Below are positions 8,448-16,966 of a stretch of DNA of 42,159 nt, piece after piece. Position 1 is the stretch's first letter; each line of letters starts with the position of its first letter. Source of the stretch: Bacteroidaceae bacterium (GTDB lineage: Bacteria; Bacteroidota; Bacteroidia; Bacteroidales; Bacteroidaceae); NCBI GenBank assembly GCA_017469525.1, contig JAFUGG010000062.1, forward strand, positions 1-42,159. The letters run 5' to 3'. A program made the position numbers and the translations under genes. The notes beneath the pieces are model-generated. The model was not told the origin of the DNA, ran no database searches, and saw only the letters and a program-made list of their open reading frames with translations.

Positions 8448-8623
8448 CCCTATAGAGGAGTGAACATTCCCCTATAGAGGAGTGAGCATTCCCCTATAGA
8501 GGAGTGAACGTTCCCCTATAGGGGATAATTTCAAGACCTATACCTCTTTGGGCAAACAGGTATACCTCTTGAAGCAAACAGGCGTACCTCTTGGTCAAAA
8601 GAGGTATACCTGTCTGTGCAATG
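8448..8623. repeat. Composite 22-bp tandem array
   Basis: Eight contiguous 22-bp units start at 8448, 8470, 8492, 8514, 8536, 8558, 8580 and 8602. The first three are CCCTATAGAGGAGTG-type, the fourth is intermediate, and the last four are of the AGGTATACCTC...CAAAC type. The 22-bp phase is kept across the change of sequence. The array starts 28 nt after the lipoprotein stop codon. Confidence 0.9.
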
Positions 8624-8676
8624 CAGCTTTTCGCGTACTTTTCCGCTTCAGCCATCCGTATGTCGAAAATTATTTG

Positions 8677-8684
8677 TAACTTTG
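8677..8684 (+). promoter_or_regulatory. Promoter -7 element for the S41 protease gene
   Basis: TAACTTTG matches TAnnTTTG and lies 42 nt before the ATG of the protease. The -33 region is weak. It lies just downstream of the tandem array, so the protease is probably transcribed independently of the lipoprotein. Confidence 0.5.
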
Positions 8685-8726
8685 CGAGCGTATTTAGCAT
8701 CTTACACATATATATAATATAGCATT

Positions 8727-10331
8727 ATGAAAAGATTCGCCTTAGCAGTCGTCACGTTGCTCACTTGCATGAGCCTCTCGGCACAATGGCGCTTCGGCAA
8801 CTCGCCAGCGAACAACAATGCAGCCAACGACTTGGAGCAGAACATGCAAAAGCTCGTCATGGCCAGCGTTATGATAAACAACTTCTACGTCGATAGTGTG
8901 GACTCGATGAAGCTCACGGAAGACGCCATCAACGGCATACTCTCCAAACTCGACCCGCACTCGGCTTACACCAACGCCGCCGACACCAAGAAATTCACCG
9001 AGCCGTTGGAAGGCTCCTTCGAGGGTATCGGCGTACAGTTCAACATGTTAGAGGACACGCTGCTCGTCATCCAGCCCGTGCCAAAGGGACCAAGCGAACG
9101 CGTCGGTATCCTGGCCGGCGACCGTATCGTCAGCGTGGCAGATACAGCCATAGCCGGCGTGAAGATGAGTCGCGAGGAAATCATGCATCGCCTGCGCGGC
9201 AAGAAGGGCACCATCGCTCACCTCGGCATCGTACGTCGAGGCATCAGGGACACGCTCTACTTCGACGTCAAGCGCGACCGCATCCCCGTCAACTCGGTCG
9301 ATGCCGCCTACATGGTGACGCCCACCATCGGACTCATCCGCTTCAACAACTTCGCGCAGACAACGCACGACGAAGTGGTGCAGGCCATCAAGAAACTGAA
9401 GGAGCAGGGCATGAAGGACCTCATCATAGACCTTCAGCAAAACTCGGGCGGCTTCCTGCAAGCTGCGGCAGACATCGCCAGCGAGTTCCTTTCAAAGGGC
9501 GACATGATAGTCTATACGAAAGGTCGCAGCGTGCCGAACCAGGAGTTCCGAAGCACCGGCGGCAGCGCTTTCCAAGAGGGTAAAGTGGCCGTCCTCATCG
9601 ATGAATACAGCGCATCGGCAGCCGAGATACTCTCCGGAGCCATCCAGGATCAGGACCGCGGCATCGTCGTCGGACGACGTTCCTTCGGCAAAGGCCTCGT
9701 ACAACGCCCGTTCAACATGCCCGACGGCAGTATGATACGACTCACTACAGCACGCTACTACACCCCAAGCGGCCGCAGCATACAGAAACCATACGAGAAA
9801 GGAAAGAACCTCGACTACGCCAAAGACGTCATCAACCGCTACAATAAAGGCGAACTGACCAATGCCGACAGCATCCACTTCCCCGATTCCCTGCGCTATC
9901 AGACCCTGCGAAAAGGCCGCACAGTCTATGGTGGAGGCGGCATCATGCCCGACTACTTCGTACCGCTCGACACAACGCGCTATGCGAAATGCTATCGCGA
10001 ACTGTCTGCCAAAAGCATCATCATCAATGCCAACCTCAAGTATATGGACAAGCATCGGAAGAAGTTGGCGAAAGCTTATCCCACCTTCGAGAAGTTCAAA
10101 GCCGAGTTTGAACTGCCGCAGGAACTCATCGACGAGATATTTGCAGAAGGCGAAAAGCAGAACATCAAACCAAAGGACGACGAGGAACGGCAGAAGACAA
10201 CAGACAACATCCGACGCATCGTCAAAGGACTCGTCGCACGAGACCTGTGGGACATGAGTGAGTACTTTGCCCTCATCTATGACGACGACGAAGTGGTCAA
10301 AAAGGCGGTCGAACTGCTGCAGGCTCCATGA
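8727..10331 (+). CDS. S41-family carboxyl-terminal processing peptidase
   Basis: A secreted serine protease of the CtpA/Prc family, 534 residues, with signal peptide 1-19 (ALAVVTLLTCMSLSAQ). A PDZ domain spans about residues 95-180 and the S41 catalytic domain about 195-370. The catalytic serine is probably S297 in EYSASAAEILSG, with the general-base lysine K322 in RRSFGKGLVQ. The remaining C-terminal region (about 400-534) is charged and helical. Such enzymes trim or degrade periplasmic proteins from their C-termini; the substrate is unknown. Its stop overlaps the ybeY start by the four bases ATGA, so the two are translationally coupled. Confidence 0.93.
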   Translation: MKRFALAVVTLLTCMSLSAQWRFGNSPANNNAANDLEQNMQKLVMASVMINNFYVDSVDSMKLTEDAINGILSKLDPHSAYTNAADTKKFTEPLEGSFEGIGVQFNMLEDTLLVIQPVPKGPSERVGILAGDRIVSVADTAIAGVKMSREEIMHRLRGKKGTIAHLGIVRRGIRDTLYFDVKRDRIPVNSVDAAYMVTPTIGLIRFNNFAQTTHDEVVQAIKKLKEQGMKDLIIDLQQNSGGFLQAAADIASEFLSKGDMIVYTKGRSVPNQEFRSTGGSAFQEGKVAVLIDEYSASAAEILSGAIQDQDRGIVVGRRSFGKGLVQRPFNMPDGSMIRLTTARYYTPSGRSIQKPYEKGKNLDYAKDVINRYNKGELTNADSIHFPDSLRYQTLRKGRTVYGGGGIMPDYFVPLDTTRYAKCYRELSAKSIIINANLKYMDKHRKKLAKAYPTFEKFKAEFELPQELIDEIFAEGEKQNIKPKDDEERQKTTDNIRRIVKGLVARDLWDMSEYFALIYDDDEVVKKAVELLQAP

Positions 10332-10744
10332 TAACCTACAACACCATAAATGTAGCGATGCCGGACATCGCCGAGGCAGAGGTCTCGGCGTGGGTCAAGA
10401 GCACAGCCGCCACATATAATAAGGTCGTTGGCGACATCAACTACATCTTCGTGGACGACGAAACCATGCTCGACATCAATCGGCGCTTCATCGGGCACGA
10501 CTACTACACAGACCACATCGGCTTCGACTACAGCAAGGATGGCGCTCTGAGCGGCGACATCTACATCAGTCTCGATACCGTCAAGACGAATGCCGAGCTC
10601 TATCATGTCAAGCCAGACGAGGAACTCCGGCGCATCATCATTCACGGCCTGCTGCACCTCTGCGGCCTCCGCGACAAGACAGACGAGGAAAGGCAACAGA
10701 TGCACCGAGCCGAAGACCGCGCCCTGACCCATCTAACCCATTAA
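10328..10744 (+). CDS. ybeY: Endoribonuclease YbeY
   Basis: YbeY is a zinc-dependent endoribonuclease needed for 16S rRNA 3'-end maturation and ribosome quality control. The 138-residue protein has the metal site HGLLHLCGLRDKT near its C-terminus. The third ligand position is not the HGxLHLxGxDH histidine found in proteobacteria; I recall this variant as common in Bacteroidetes. It overlaps the S41 protease gene by four bases, and ruvB starts 21 nt downstream. Confidence 0.92.
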   Translation: MITYNTINVAMPDIAEAEVSAWVKSTAATYNKVVGDINYIFVDDETMLDINRRFIGHDYYTDHIGFDYSKDGALSGDIYISLDTVKTNAELYHVKPDEELRRIIIHGLLHLCGLRDKTDEERQQMHRAEDRALTHLTH

Positions 10745-10765
10745 CCCTATTAACCCCATCAACAA

Positions 10766-11794
10766 GTGGAAGATTTCGACATAAGACAAGAAGGCAGAAA
10801 GAAAGAAAAGGATTTCGAGAACGCCCTGCGGCCTTTGTGCTTCGAGGACTTCAGCGGACAACAGAAAGTCGTCGAGAATCTGCGTATCTTCGTCGAGGCT
10901 GCGAAGTATCGCGGAGAACCTCTCGACCACACACTCCTGCATGGCCCTCCAGGCTTGGGCAAGACCACACTCTCCAACATCATAGCCAACGAGCTCGGAG
11001 TAGGCTTTAAGCTCACCAGCGGCCCCGTGCTTGATAAGCCTGGCGACCTGGCCGGCATCCTCACTTCCCTCGAGCCGAACGATGTGCTCTTCATCGACGA
11101 GATACATCGCCTCTCACCCATCGTGGAGGAATACCTCTACTCGGCCATGGAGGATTACCGTATCGACATCATGATCGACAAAGGCCCCTCGGCACGAAGC
11201 ATCCAGATAGATTTGGCGCCGTTCACGCTTGTGGGAGCCACCACACGCAGCGGCCTGCTCACGGCTCCCCTGCGAGCACGCTTCGGCATCAACATGCACC
11301 TGGAGTACTACGATGCCGACACCTTGCAGAAGATTGTGATGCGTTCGTCCAGCATCTTGGGCGTGCCCATCGACTTCGAAGCCGCCGGCGAGATTGCCAG
11401 CCGCAGTCGTGGCACGCCACGAATCGCCAACGCCCTGCTCCGACGCGTCCGCGACTTCGCGCAAGTCAAGGGAAATGGCCGCATCGACCTCGATATAGCA
11501 CGCATCGCCCTTGAGGCCTTGAACATCGACCGCTATGGTCTCGACGAGATAGACAACAAGATACTGACCACCATCATCAACAAGTTCCAGGGCGGCCCCG
11601 TAGGTATCGGCACCATTGCCACAGCCGTGGGCGAAGACGCAGGCACCGTCGAGGAGGTCTACGAGCCGTTCCTCATCAAAGAGGGCTTCATCAAACGCAC
11701 GCCCAGAGGCCGCGAAGTGACCGAACTCGCCTACCGACATCTGCACATTTCCCCAACAAAAGACGGCTACGTGCAAGGCGACCTCTTTGGATGA
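10766..11794 (+). CDS. ruvB: Holliday junction branch-migration ATPase RuvB
   Basis: RuvB is the hexameric AAA+ motor that drives branch migration with RuvA. The 342-residue length is normal. Walker A is [10 protein letters not shown] and Walker [10 protein letters not shown], followed by the sensor and winged-helix regions ([14 protein letters not shown]). The gene starts with GTG at 10766, giving [23 protein letters not shown] in agreement with Bacteroidetes RuvB; the next ATG is far inside the ATPase domain. It is co-directional with ybeY. Confidence 0.97.
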   Translation: MEDFDIRQEGRKKEKDFENALRPLCFEDFSGQQKVVENLRIFVEAAKYRGEPLDHTLLHGPPGLGKTTLSNIIANELGVGFKLTSGPVLDKPGDLAGILTSLEPNDVLFIDEIHRLSPIVEEYLYSAMEDYRIDIMIDKGPSARSIQIDLAPFTLVGATTRSGLLTAPLRARFGINMHLEYYDADTLQKIVMRSSSILGVPIDFEAAGEIASRSRGTPRIANALLRRVRDFAQVKGNGRIDLDIARIALEALNIDRYGLDEIDNKILTTIINKFQGGPVGIGTIATAVGEDAGTVEEVYEPFLIKEGFIKRTPRGREVTELAYRHLHISPTKDGYVQGDLFG

Positions 11795-11858
11795 GGTATC
11801 CTTTTAGAGTTTGTGTAACAAATAGTAAATGGTTAAATGATTAAATGGTAAATATAAG

Positions 11859-13088
11859 ATGGTACTGAACTACATCTGGATTGGTTTCTTTGCCATTGCG
11901 TTTCTCATCGCATTAATACAACTTTTCTTAGGCAACACCGATGTCTTCCCTGCAATAATGAACAGCACGTTCGACAATGCGAAGACCGCTTTCGAGATAT
12001 CCATCGGCCTGACAGGCGTGCTGTCCCTATGGATGGGCGTCATGAAGGTTGGCGAAAAGGGCGGCCTGGTCAACGTCATAGCGCATTGGCTGTCACCCCT
12101 CATGGTGCGTCTCTTTCCCGAAATCCCCGCAGGTCATCCTGTCTTCGGACACATCTTCATGAACTTCAGTGCCAACATGCTGGGACTTGACAATGCAGCT
12201 ACTCCGCTGGGACTCAAGGCAATGGAAGGCTTGCAAGAACTCAACAAGCAGAAGGATACCGCAACGAATGCGATGATTATGTTCCTTGTGTTGAACACCA
12301 GCGGCTTGACCTTGATTCCAGTCGGCGTGATGACTTATCGCGCAGTGGCTGGTGCGGCACAGCCCACGGACGTCTTCATTCCCATCCTCATCGCGACAGC
12401 CATTGCCACGCTGGCAGGCATGATTATCACAAGCCTGTACCAACACATCAACCTCTTCAATCGAACCATCATGGCGTTCGTACTCGGCCTTTGCCTCGTG
12501 GTAAGCGGCGTAATCTGGATTGGCACACAGGTGGACCAGGAAACCATGAACAAGTGGAGCACCGTAGTAGCCAACGTCTTGCTTTTCAGCATCATAATGG
12601 CCTTCATTTGGGCAGGTGTACGAAAGAAGATAAACGTCTATGAAGCCTTTGTTGAAGGTGCGAAAGGCGGCTTTGATACTGCCATCCGCATCATCCCCTA
12701 CTTGGTTGCAATCCTTGTAGCCATCGGTGTCTTCCGTGCTTCGGGAGCGATGGACTTCATCATAGGCGGCTTGGGCAACTTTGTTGAATGGTGTGGTGGC
12801 AACGCGGACTATGTTGCGGCACTTCCAACAGCCATCATGAAGCCCCTGTCCGGCAGCGGAGCACGCGGCATGATGGTCGATGCAATGCAGCAGTACGGCC
12901 CCGATTCCTTCATTGGCCGCCTGTCGTGCATCTTCCAGGGAGCCACCGATACGACCTTCTACATACTGGCCGTTTACTTCGGAAGCGTAGGAATCCGCAA
13001 GACGCGCCACGCCGTCATGGCCGGCCTCCTGACCGACATCTGCGGCGTCATAGCAGCTATCGCCGTCGCAGCAATCTTCTTCGGATAA
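11859..13088 (+). CDS. Fused SpmA/SpmB-type membrane protein (nucleoside-recognition gate domains)
   Basis: A polytopic inner-membrane protein of 409 residues with two gate/nucleoside-recognition-type halves. The N-terminal half resembles SpmA (MNFSANMLGLDNAATPLGLKAM; MFLVLNTSGLTLIPVGV). The C-terminal half resembles SpmB (GGFDTAIRIIPYLVAILVAIGVFRASGAMDF cut by a loop; PLSGSGARGMMVDAMQQYGPDSFIGRL). In sporeformers the two are separate spore-maturation proteins; the fused form is common in non-sporulating Bacteroidetes, where its substrate is unknown. It follows ruvB and ends 8 nt before a tandem-repeat array in a convergent gap. Confidence 0.85.
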   Translation: MVLNYIWIGFFAIAFLIALIQLFLGNTDVFPAIMNSTFDNAKTAFEISIGLTGVLSLWMGVMKVGEKGGLVNVIAHWLSPLMVRLFPEIPAGHPVFGHIFMNFSANMLGLDNAATPLGLKAMEGLQELNKQKDTATNAMIMFLVLNTSGLTLIPVGVMTYRAVAGAAQPTDVFIPILIATAIATLAGMIITSLYQHINLFNRTIMAFVLGLCLVVSGVIWIGTQVDQETMNKWSTVVANVLLFSIIMAFIWAGVRKKINVYEAFVEGAKGGFDTAIRIIPYLVAILVAIGVFRASGAMDFIIGGLGNFVEWCGGNADYVAALPTAIMKPLSGSGARGMMVDAMQQYGPDSFIGRLSCIFQGATDTTFYILAVYFGSVGIRKTRHAVMAGLLTDICGVIAAIAVAAIFFG

Positions 13089-13096
13089 AACCAAGC

Positions 13097-13162
13097 GTGG
13101 TTAGTTGGCAAACTAAACGTGCTTAGTTGGCAAACTAAACGTGGTTAGTTGACAAACTAAGC
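13097..13162. repeat. 22-bp tandem array in a convergent gap
   Basis: Three 22-bp units start at 13097, 13119 and 13141, each with the near-palindrome AGTTGGCAAACT followed by a short AACGTG-containing spacer. The array starts 8 nt after the SpmAB stop and lies between the 3' ends of two convergent genes. Confidence 0.85.
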
Positions 13163-13220
13163 ACGTCAAATTTGTCATCTGGCATCTTCTACCACAAATA
13201 TCATAAAAAGAATCTTACGT

Positions 13221-13631
13221 CTAATCAGCAGCTTTATTGATTTCCTCGTAGAAAAGTGTTTTTGCGCGGACAAGGTCATCCATTACAGAACAACAGTCTT
13301 CTACAGAATTGGGTGTGAATTCATGAGAACATGACACATCGACATCTCCCGCAATTGATTGGTATTTTGTAAGCGCGTTACAACCTACCTGGTTATTTAT
13401 TTTTTCGCATACTTCCTTAACTTTTTTCTCATTTTCCGGAGTTATCTTGTATTCTATGTAAATAGACAGATATATATTTGATTCATCAAGATTGAGCAAG
13501 GCAAATCCCTTTTCCTCCATATATTCAAGAGGACTATAATATACTCCTTCAATAAGAAAAAGAGGGTCATCTGGAATACGGCAGCTCCCAAAAAGGAAGT
13601 CGTCGAATATGATTTTTAAATTATTGTTCAT
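13221..13631 (-). CDS. Hypothetical protein, possibly YbjN-like
   Basis: A 136-residue cytoplasmic protein with no signal peptide or membrane segment. The sequence is more AT-rich than the neighbouring housekeeping genes, which hints at transfer. The pattern of strands and the segment KKVKEVCEKINNQVGCNALTK are reminiscent of the YbjN/type III chaperone-like fold, but I do not see a firm signature. It is the last gene of a reverse run of unknown genes. A remnant with a YbjN-like N-terminus (13681-13815) lies directly upstream. Confidence 0.6.
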   Translation of the reverse strand: MNNNLKIIFDDFLFGSCRIPDDPLFLIEGVYYSPLEYMEEKGFALLNLDESNIYLSIYIEYKITPENEKKVKEVCEKINNQVGCNALTKYQSIAGDVDVSCSHEFTPNSVEDCCSVMDDLVRAKTLFYEEINKAAD

Positions 13632-13662
13632 TGCTTTTCAATTGAAGTTGATGATTTCGAAG

Positions 13663-13688
13663 CCGACCGATGCAGATGCATCAGTCGG
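13663..13688. repeat. 26-bp palindrome
   Basis: CCGACCGATGCA and TGCATCAGTCGG form 12-bp arms with one mismatch and a 2-nt centre. It contains the stop codon of the remnant at 13681-13815 and may act as a transcript-end hairpin between it and the next reverse gene. Confidence 0.5.
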
Positions 13689-13815
13689 CCGACACATAAT
13701 ATGAGCCACACTGATGGGCGCGTTCCTCGTAGCGGAAGCCTTCTTCCGAGAGGAACTTTTTCAGATAGTCAATTCCTGAAAAAATGCAAACGTTTTTAAT
13801 TGTTTGTGACTCTTG
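13681..13815 (-). pseudogene. Start-less coding remnant with a YbjN-like N-terminus
   Basis: Read on the minus strand, the frame is open from 13815 to a TGA at 13683-13681 and encodes GIDYLKKFLSEEGFRYEER and then HQCGSYYVSAD. This is protein-like and resembles the first helix and strand of YbjN-type proteins. There is no ATG between the upstream TAG (13818-13816) and the protein-like part, so I read it as a broken gene; a non-ATG start is the alternative. Confidence 0.45.
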
Positions 13816-13831
13816 CTATATAGCTTGCGAT

Positions 13832-14218
13832 TTACCTGACAGTTAGCATGTGCACCTGGTTTCGATCCCCGCATTTAGGGCAGGAGCAGACAACAATGCA
13901 ATCCTCCTCCTTGTCGATATGTAATTTCTTGCAATTACACTTCGTACACTTAAGCGTCCACTTGCGTGAGCCGTGACGAATGACCGAATCTGGCAAACCT
14001 GTTATCTCATCCCCAATGAAAAAAGGAATAAGAAGGCCAAAGAACAGCAGGATGCCATGCCAAAGGCTGTCAGCAAAAACAGTGGCGATAGAAGTGCCAA
14101 CAACGAGGAGAATAAATACTCCTCCTACGGTGCGCGACAGGGAAAAGTTGCTGCGTTCGATGCCACCTACGATAAGTCCCACAACGAAGGGAATCAGAAG
14201 TAAATAAAGTTTGTCCAT
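13832..14218 (-). CDS. Small membrane protein with C-terminal zinc ribbon
   Basis: A 128-residue protein of unknown function. Two to three hydrophobic segments fill residues 3-70. A cytosolic tail then carries CTKCNCKKLH...CSCPKCGDRN, that is, two CxxC pairs in the form of a zinc ribbon. It lies in a reverse run of small membrane proteins, 21 nt downstream of the next one. A membrane-anchored zinc ribbon could be an assembly or sensing module, but nothing in the sequence shows which. Confidence 0.65.
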   Translation of the reverse strand: MDKLYLLLIPFVVGLIVGGIERSNFSLSRTVGGVFILLVVGTSIATVFADSLWHGILLFFGLLIPFFIGDEITGLPDSVIRHGSRKWTLKCTKCNCKKLHIDKEEDCIVVCSCPKCGDRNQVHMLTVR

Positions 14219-14239
14219 GTTCGTATATATTAAGAATTA

Positions 14240-14593
14240 TTAGTTGCCAGGCATAGTTGCTAAGATGAAGGTAATGGCAAGGGCAGCCAGCATCATGATG
14301 CCAATCCAACCGTCCACCCTCGTGTCCTTCGTCTTTTTCAAGCCAACCTCCTCCCATTCCCTGTCCACAATGCCCTTTATGTCCAACAGCAGACAGACGA
14401 TGCAGCCCACCACGAAGCCTCCCTTCTGCGAGCCCATGGCATAGCCGATTAGGTTGCCAAGCCCGATGACGATGAACATCTGTATGAGGTTCTGGAAGAT
14501 GCTCTTGACAATCAAGGCAGGATTCATGTCAAAGATTAGTGCAAGCACAATTAGCAGGACAATAGCACCCACTGCACAAAGAATCCAAATCAT
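14240..14593 (-). CDS. Hypothetical small membrane protein
   Basis: A 117-residue integral membrane protein with hydrophobic segments near residues 3-20, 35-60 and 95-115 (WIGIMMLAALAITFILA). I chose the ATG at 14593 (MIWILCAVGAIVLL); an upstream in-frame start at 14638 would overlap the preceding gene and add a non-membrane tail. No family recognised. It belongs to the run of co-directional membrane genes 13832-15651. Confidence 0.65.
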   Translation of the reverse strand: MIWILCAVGAIVLLIVLALIFDMNPALIVKSIFQNLIQMFIVIGLGNLIGYAMGSQKGGFVVGCIVCLLLDIKGIVDREWEEVGLKKTKDTRVDGWIGIMMLAALAITFILATMPGN

Positions 14594-14610
14594 AGTAACT
14601 CTTTTTTTTA

Positions 14611-14991
14611 TTAATGTAAATAGGTCATGAAAAGCCAATAAAGTGCAGGTGTCTCAACGAGGATGACGACGATAGATAGGATGGCAAACCAACGTCCGGA
14701 AGTCTCTACGCCTAAGAAATCACCCGCATCGTCGAACCACATTGTGATACCATCATCCGCCACGAACTGAAAGATATTATACAGCAGATATATCCCTGCG
14801 AATATCCACGCCCCGATAGGAAAGCCCTGATCTTTGATTTTACCGAAAAAGAAGAAGAACAGGATTAAGTCCACAACGAGGGTGAACACAAACATGCCGA
14901 CAGGCAGAATCACCATCGGAACGATGATGCCAGTCCTGCACAAGATGACGAAGAGAACGATGCCTCCAAGAAGCCATAGAAGCCAACTCAT
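14611..14991 (-). CDS. Hypothetical membrane protein, four predicted helices
   Basis: A 126-residue protein with hydrophobic stretches at about 3-17, 22-50, 62-78 and 98-122 and a very aromatic sequence (DLILFFFFFG). No motif recognised. It begins 30 nt after the 15022-15651 gene and ends 17 nt before the 14593 start, so the genes probably form one transcript. Confidence 0.65.
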   Translation of the reverse strand: MSWLLWLLGGIVLFVILCRTGIIVPMVILPVGMFVFTLVVDLILFFFFFGKIKDQGFPIGAWIFAGIYLLYNIFQFVADDGITMWFDDAGDFLGVETSGRWFAILSIVVILVETPALYWLFMTYLH

Positions 14992-15021
14992 AGTCGTTTT
15001 GTTTTTTATTGTGTGTTTATA

Positions 15022-15651
15022 CTATATCTCGCCCCGCAAAGGAGTAAAGCCCGTACGCTCGTTGCCATCGAACGTCTGCCAGTACTGTTGATTGTGCTCA
15101 TTGCTGAGTCCGAAACGGATGTAGCTTGTCTCACTTTTCTTTATCTCGCCCTTCCACATGACAAAGTCGTAGGTGGAATGCCTGCGGCGAGGCCAGTGCG
15201 TATAAGTGCGCGTCGCGCTGCCGGCCTGTTGTACAAGGGAATACTTGCCGTCGCCAAGCAGACGCAGCGTCGTCAGGTTTGTGTCAATGACGGACTCGAA
15301 GTCTTGGAAGAACCTCCTGATGTAGGTTTTATCCAAGTCTGCCACGACGCGAAGCTTCTCCTCCTCCGAGAACGCGCGCATGGTCTTCTCATAGTCAAGC
15401 CGGAACTGCTCGATAGCCTTCTCCTTCGTAATCTCACCTTCGTCGTAGTACATCGTCTTGGTGCGATACACGGTGTCCCAGTTCCAGTAGTCAGGGATGT
15501 CGCCGCTGGACTCATTGTTTGTCTTGCCCTTTGACATAAACAAAAATAAAAGGAGAATGACGACTCCGATTATTATTAACTCCATCGTACCGATGTTAAA
15601 AACATAATAAATTGCAATGAGTGCTACCATTGCTAAAAGAAACTTCTTCAT
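15022..15651 (-). CDS. Hypothetical protein with N-terminal membrane anchor
   Basis: A 209-residue protein with two adjacent N-terminal hydrophobic segments (about 4-22 and 25-40; MELIIIGVVILLLFLFM) and a soluble domain rich in charged and aromatic residues. Residues 48-125 (DIPDYWNWDTVYRTKTMYY) look helical; the C-terminus has beta-strand character. No family recognised. It is the first gene of the reverse run of small membrane proteins and lies about 100 nt downstream of the glycosyltransferase of the peptide locus, so read-through is possible. Confidence 0.65.
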   Translation of the reverse strand: MKKFLLAMVALIAIYYVFNIGTMELIIIGVVILLLFLFMSKGKTNNESSGDIPDYWNWDTVYRTKTMYYDEGEITKEKAIEQFRLDYEKTMRAFSEEEKLRVVADLDKTYIRRFFQDFESVIDTNLTTLRLLGDGKYSLVQQAGSATRTYTHWPRRRHSTYDFVMWKGEIKKSETSYIRFGLSNEHNQQYWQTFDGNERTGFTPLRGEI

Positions 15652-15749
15652 CTGCTTTTATTATTGTTATTGATCTAATTATTTATTGTTACTAAAGCTT
15701 CCTTTTAGTCTATCCTGGCTGTCGCTTCTTATTGTGAGTCAAAGGTTAA

Positions 15750-16712
15750 TCACCGTTCTTTTATTAAGAGACGCAAATAGAGTTTAGTGAGGAAGCGGAA
15801 GATCGTGTGGTCCTGGGAGGTGCATTCCATCTCCAGACGCTCGAAAAAGGTGTAGTCCTTCCACTTGGTTCCTTTCTCTATACTTCCTTTCTCGTATTTC
15901 TTTTCCCACTGGTCAAATGCTTTTGACCAATAATGGTTTATCTGCATCTTTGCGTCGTTATTGCCATTCACACGATGAAAACCCCATATCAGGAATTTAC
16001 CGAATGTATTTACAGGAGGTATATTGATGTTTTTCCACTTAGTATTCATCCCGTGCATGGAAATGAGCTTGTCCGCCACATCGAACCTGGTATTGTAGAA
16101 AATCTTTCCTTCTGTGTAGAGTTTAGGCCGACAGCTCGTGTATTGTTCTATGACGAGTCTGGTGTAGTCGTGATGCATCTGCCCTCCTGTTCCGAATAGC
16201 TTCCAGTAGGCCAGCACGACCGGGTATTTCTCATATTTATTAAGGAGGCTTGTCACAGACTTTTCTCTAACAGGGCATATAAATTCGTCAATATCGATGA
16301 ATGTCACCCAGAAACTCTCATGCCGATACTTGTCATACCAGTCCTTGTATGCCGAATACTGCCCTGGGTATTCGGGCCAGTCGATGACAGTCACCAACGT
16401 CTTCTCCTGGTATGGGGCAAGCACTTCAGCATAGCTGTCCGTCGAATTATTCTGATAGAGATAGAAGTGTTCCACACCCAGCATCAAATGATATTCGAGC
16501 CACTCCCTCAGGAATGGAGCCTCGTCTTTGAATATGAGGACGGCAGACAGATAGTGCTTATATTCCCGGGATGAGCAGGACTTATGTACTGCCTTCACCA
16601 ACAGATGGTAGAACATATTGGCTACTGGATAAAGCGCCTTTTTGACATAATAACACCTGATAGGCTTTTGGTATCCGTACTGGAAATGCCTGTCTTCCTT
16701 TATAACCTTCAT
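15750..16712 (-). CDS. Glycosyltransferase family 92-type protein
   Basis: A 320-residue glycosyltransferase of the GT92 (DUF23) kind. It shows the family pattern LIFKDEAPFLREWLEYHLMLG, then EHFYLYQNNSTDSY, the metal-binding DxD in WVTFIDIDEFICP, and later the histidine-containing FLIWGFHRV and INHYWSKAF. No signal peptide is evident, so it probably acts in the cytoplasm. It starts 55 nt after the stop of the 45-codon peptide gene, on the same strand as the radical SAM maturase. It may therefore modify the peptide, but GT92 genes also occur in polysaccharide loci and no peptide-specific feature is visible. A strong hairpin (16723-16758) separates it from the peptide gene. Confidence 0.75.
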   Translation of the reverse strand: MKVIKEDRHFQYGYQKPIRCYYVKKALYPVANMFYHLLVKAVHKSCSSREYKHYLSAVLIFKDEAPFLREWLEYHLMLGVEHFYLYQNNSTDSYAEVLAPYQEKTLVTVIDWPEYPGQYSAYKDWYDKYRHESFWVTFIDIDEFICPVREKSVTSLLNKYEKYPVVLAYWKLFGTGGQMHHDYTRLVIEQYTSCRPKLYTEGKIFYNTRFDVADKLISMHGMNTKWKNINIPPVNTFGKFLIWGFHRVNGNNDAKMQINHYWSKAFDQWEKKYEKGSIEKGTKWKDYTFFERLEMECTSQDHTIFRFLTKLYLRLLIKER

Positions 16713-16722
16713 GTCTCTTTTT

Positions 16723-16758
16723 AATGTAGGAGAGAGCTTTTTTCCTCTCTCCTACATT
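16723..16758 (-). promoter_or_regulatory. 14-bp stem hairpin between peptide gene and glycosyltransferase
   Basis: AATGTAGGAGAGAG (16723-16736) and CTCTCTCCTACATT (16745-16758) are perfect inverted repeats around an 8-nt loop. On the transcribed strand no T-run follows, so it is not a standard terminator. It could give partial termination or protect the upstream message, which would raise peptide levels over the downstream gene. Confidence 0.6.
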
Positions 16759-16767
16759 CATAAAGGG

Positions 16768-16905
16768 TTAGCCACCTACGATGCCTGCACAGTTAGTACA
16801 CCAAGAGCAATGTACCTCTTCCAGCTTCATAGTGCCACCAAAGGATTCTCCCATTGTGGCTTTTCTTGCATTGAGAAGCACTTTCGCACTGATTGTCTCT
16901 TTCAT
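16768..16905 (-). CDS. Cys-rich 45-residue peptide, probable RiPP precursor
   Basis: Found by direct translation of the gap behind the radical SAM gene: ATG at 16905-16903, TAA at 16770-16768. The N-terminal half (MKETISAKVLLNARKATMGE) is lysine-rich and leader-like. A double glycine follows at 23-24 (SFGG), a possible leader cleavage point. The tail is HCSWCTNCAGIVGG, with a CxxCxxC at residues 33, 36 and 39. The gene lies 61 nt after the maturase and 55 nt before the glycosyltransferase, all co-directional. Size, Cys pattern and location fit the substrate of a SPASM maturase. I do not recognise the peptide family, and the modification is unknown. No protease or exporter is seen nearby. Confidence 0.72.
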   Translation of the reverse strand: MKETISAKVLLNARKATMGESFGGTMKLEEVHCSWCTNCAGIVGG

Positions 16906-16966
16906 AGTGATGCGTTTTTTAGTAATTAAACATGTTTATTCTCTCGCATTGAGGAATGTCTTCCTC

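Noticed and set aside
16723..16758. Rho-independent terminator behind the peptide gene
   Set aside because: The stem is strong, but no T-run follows on the transcribed strand, so it was called a regulatory hairpin instead.
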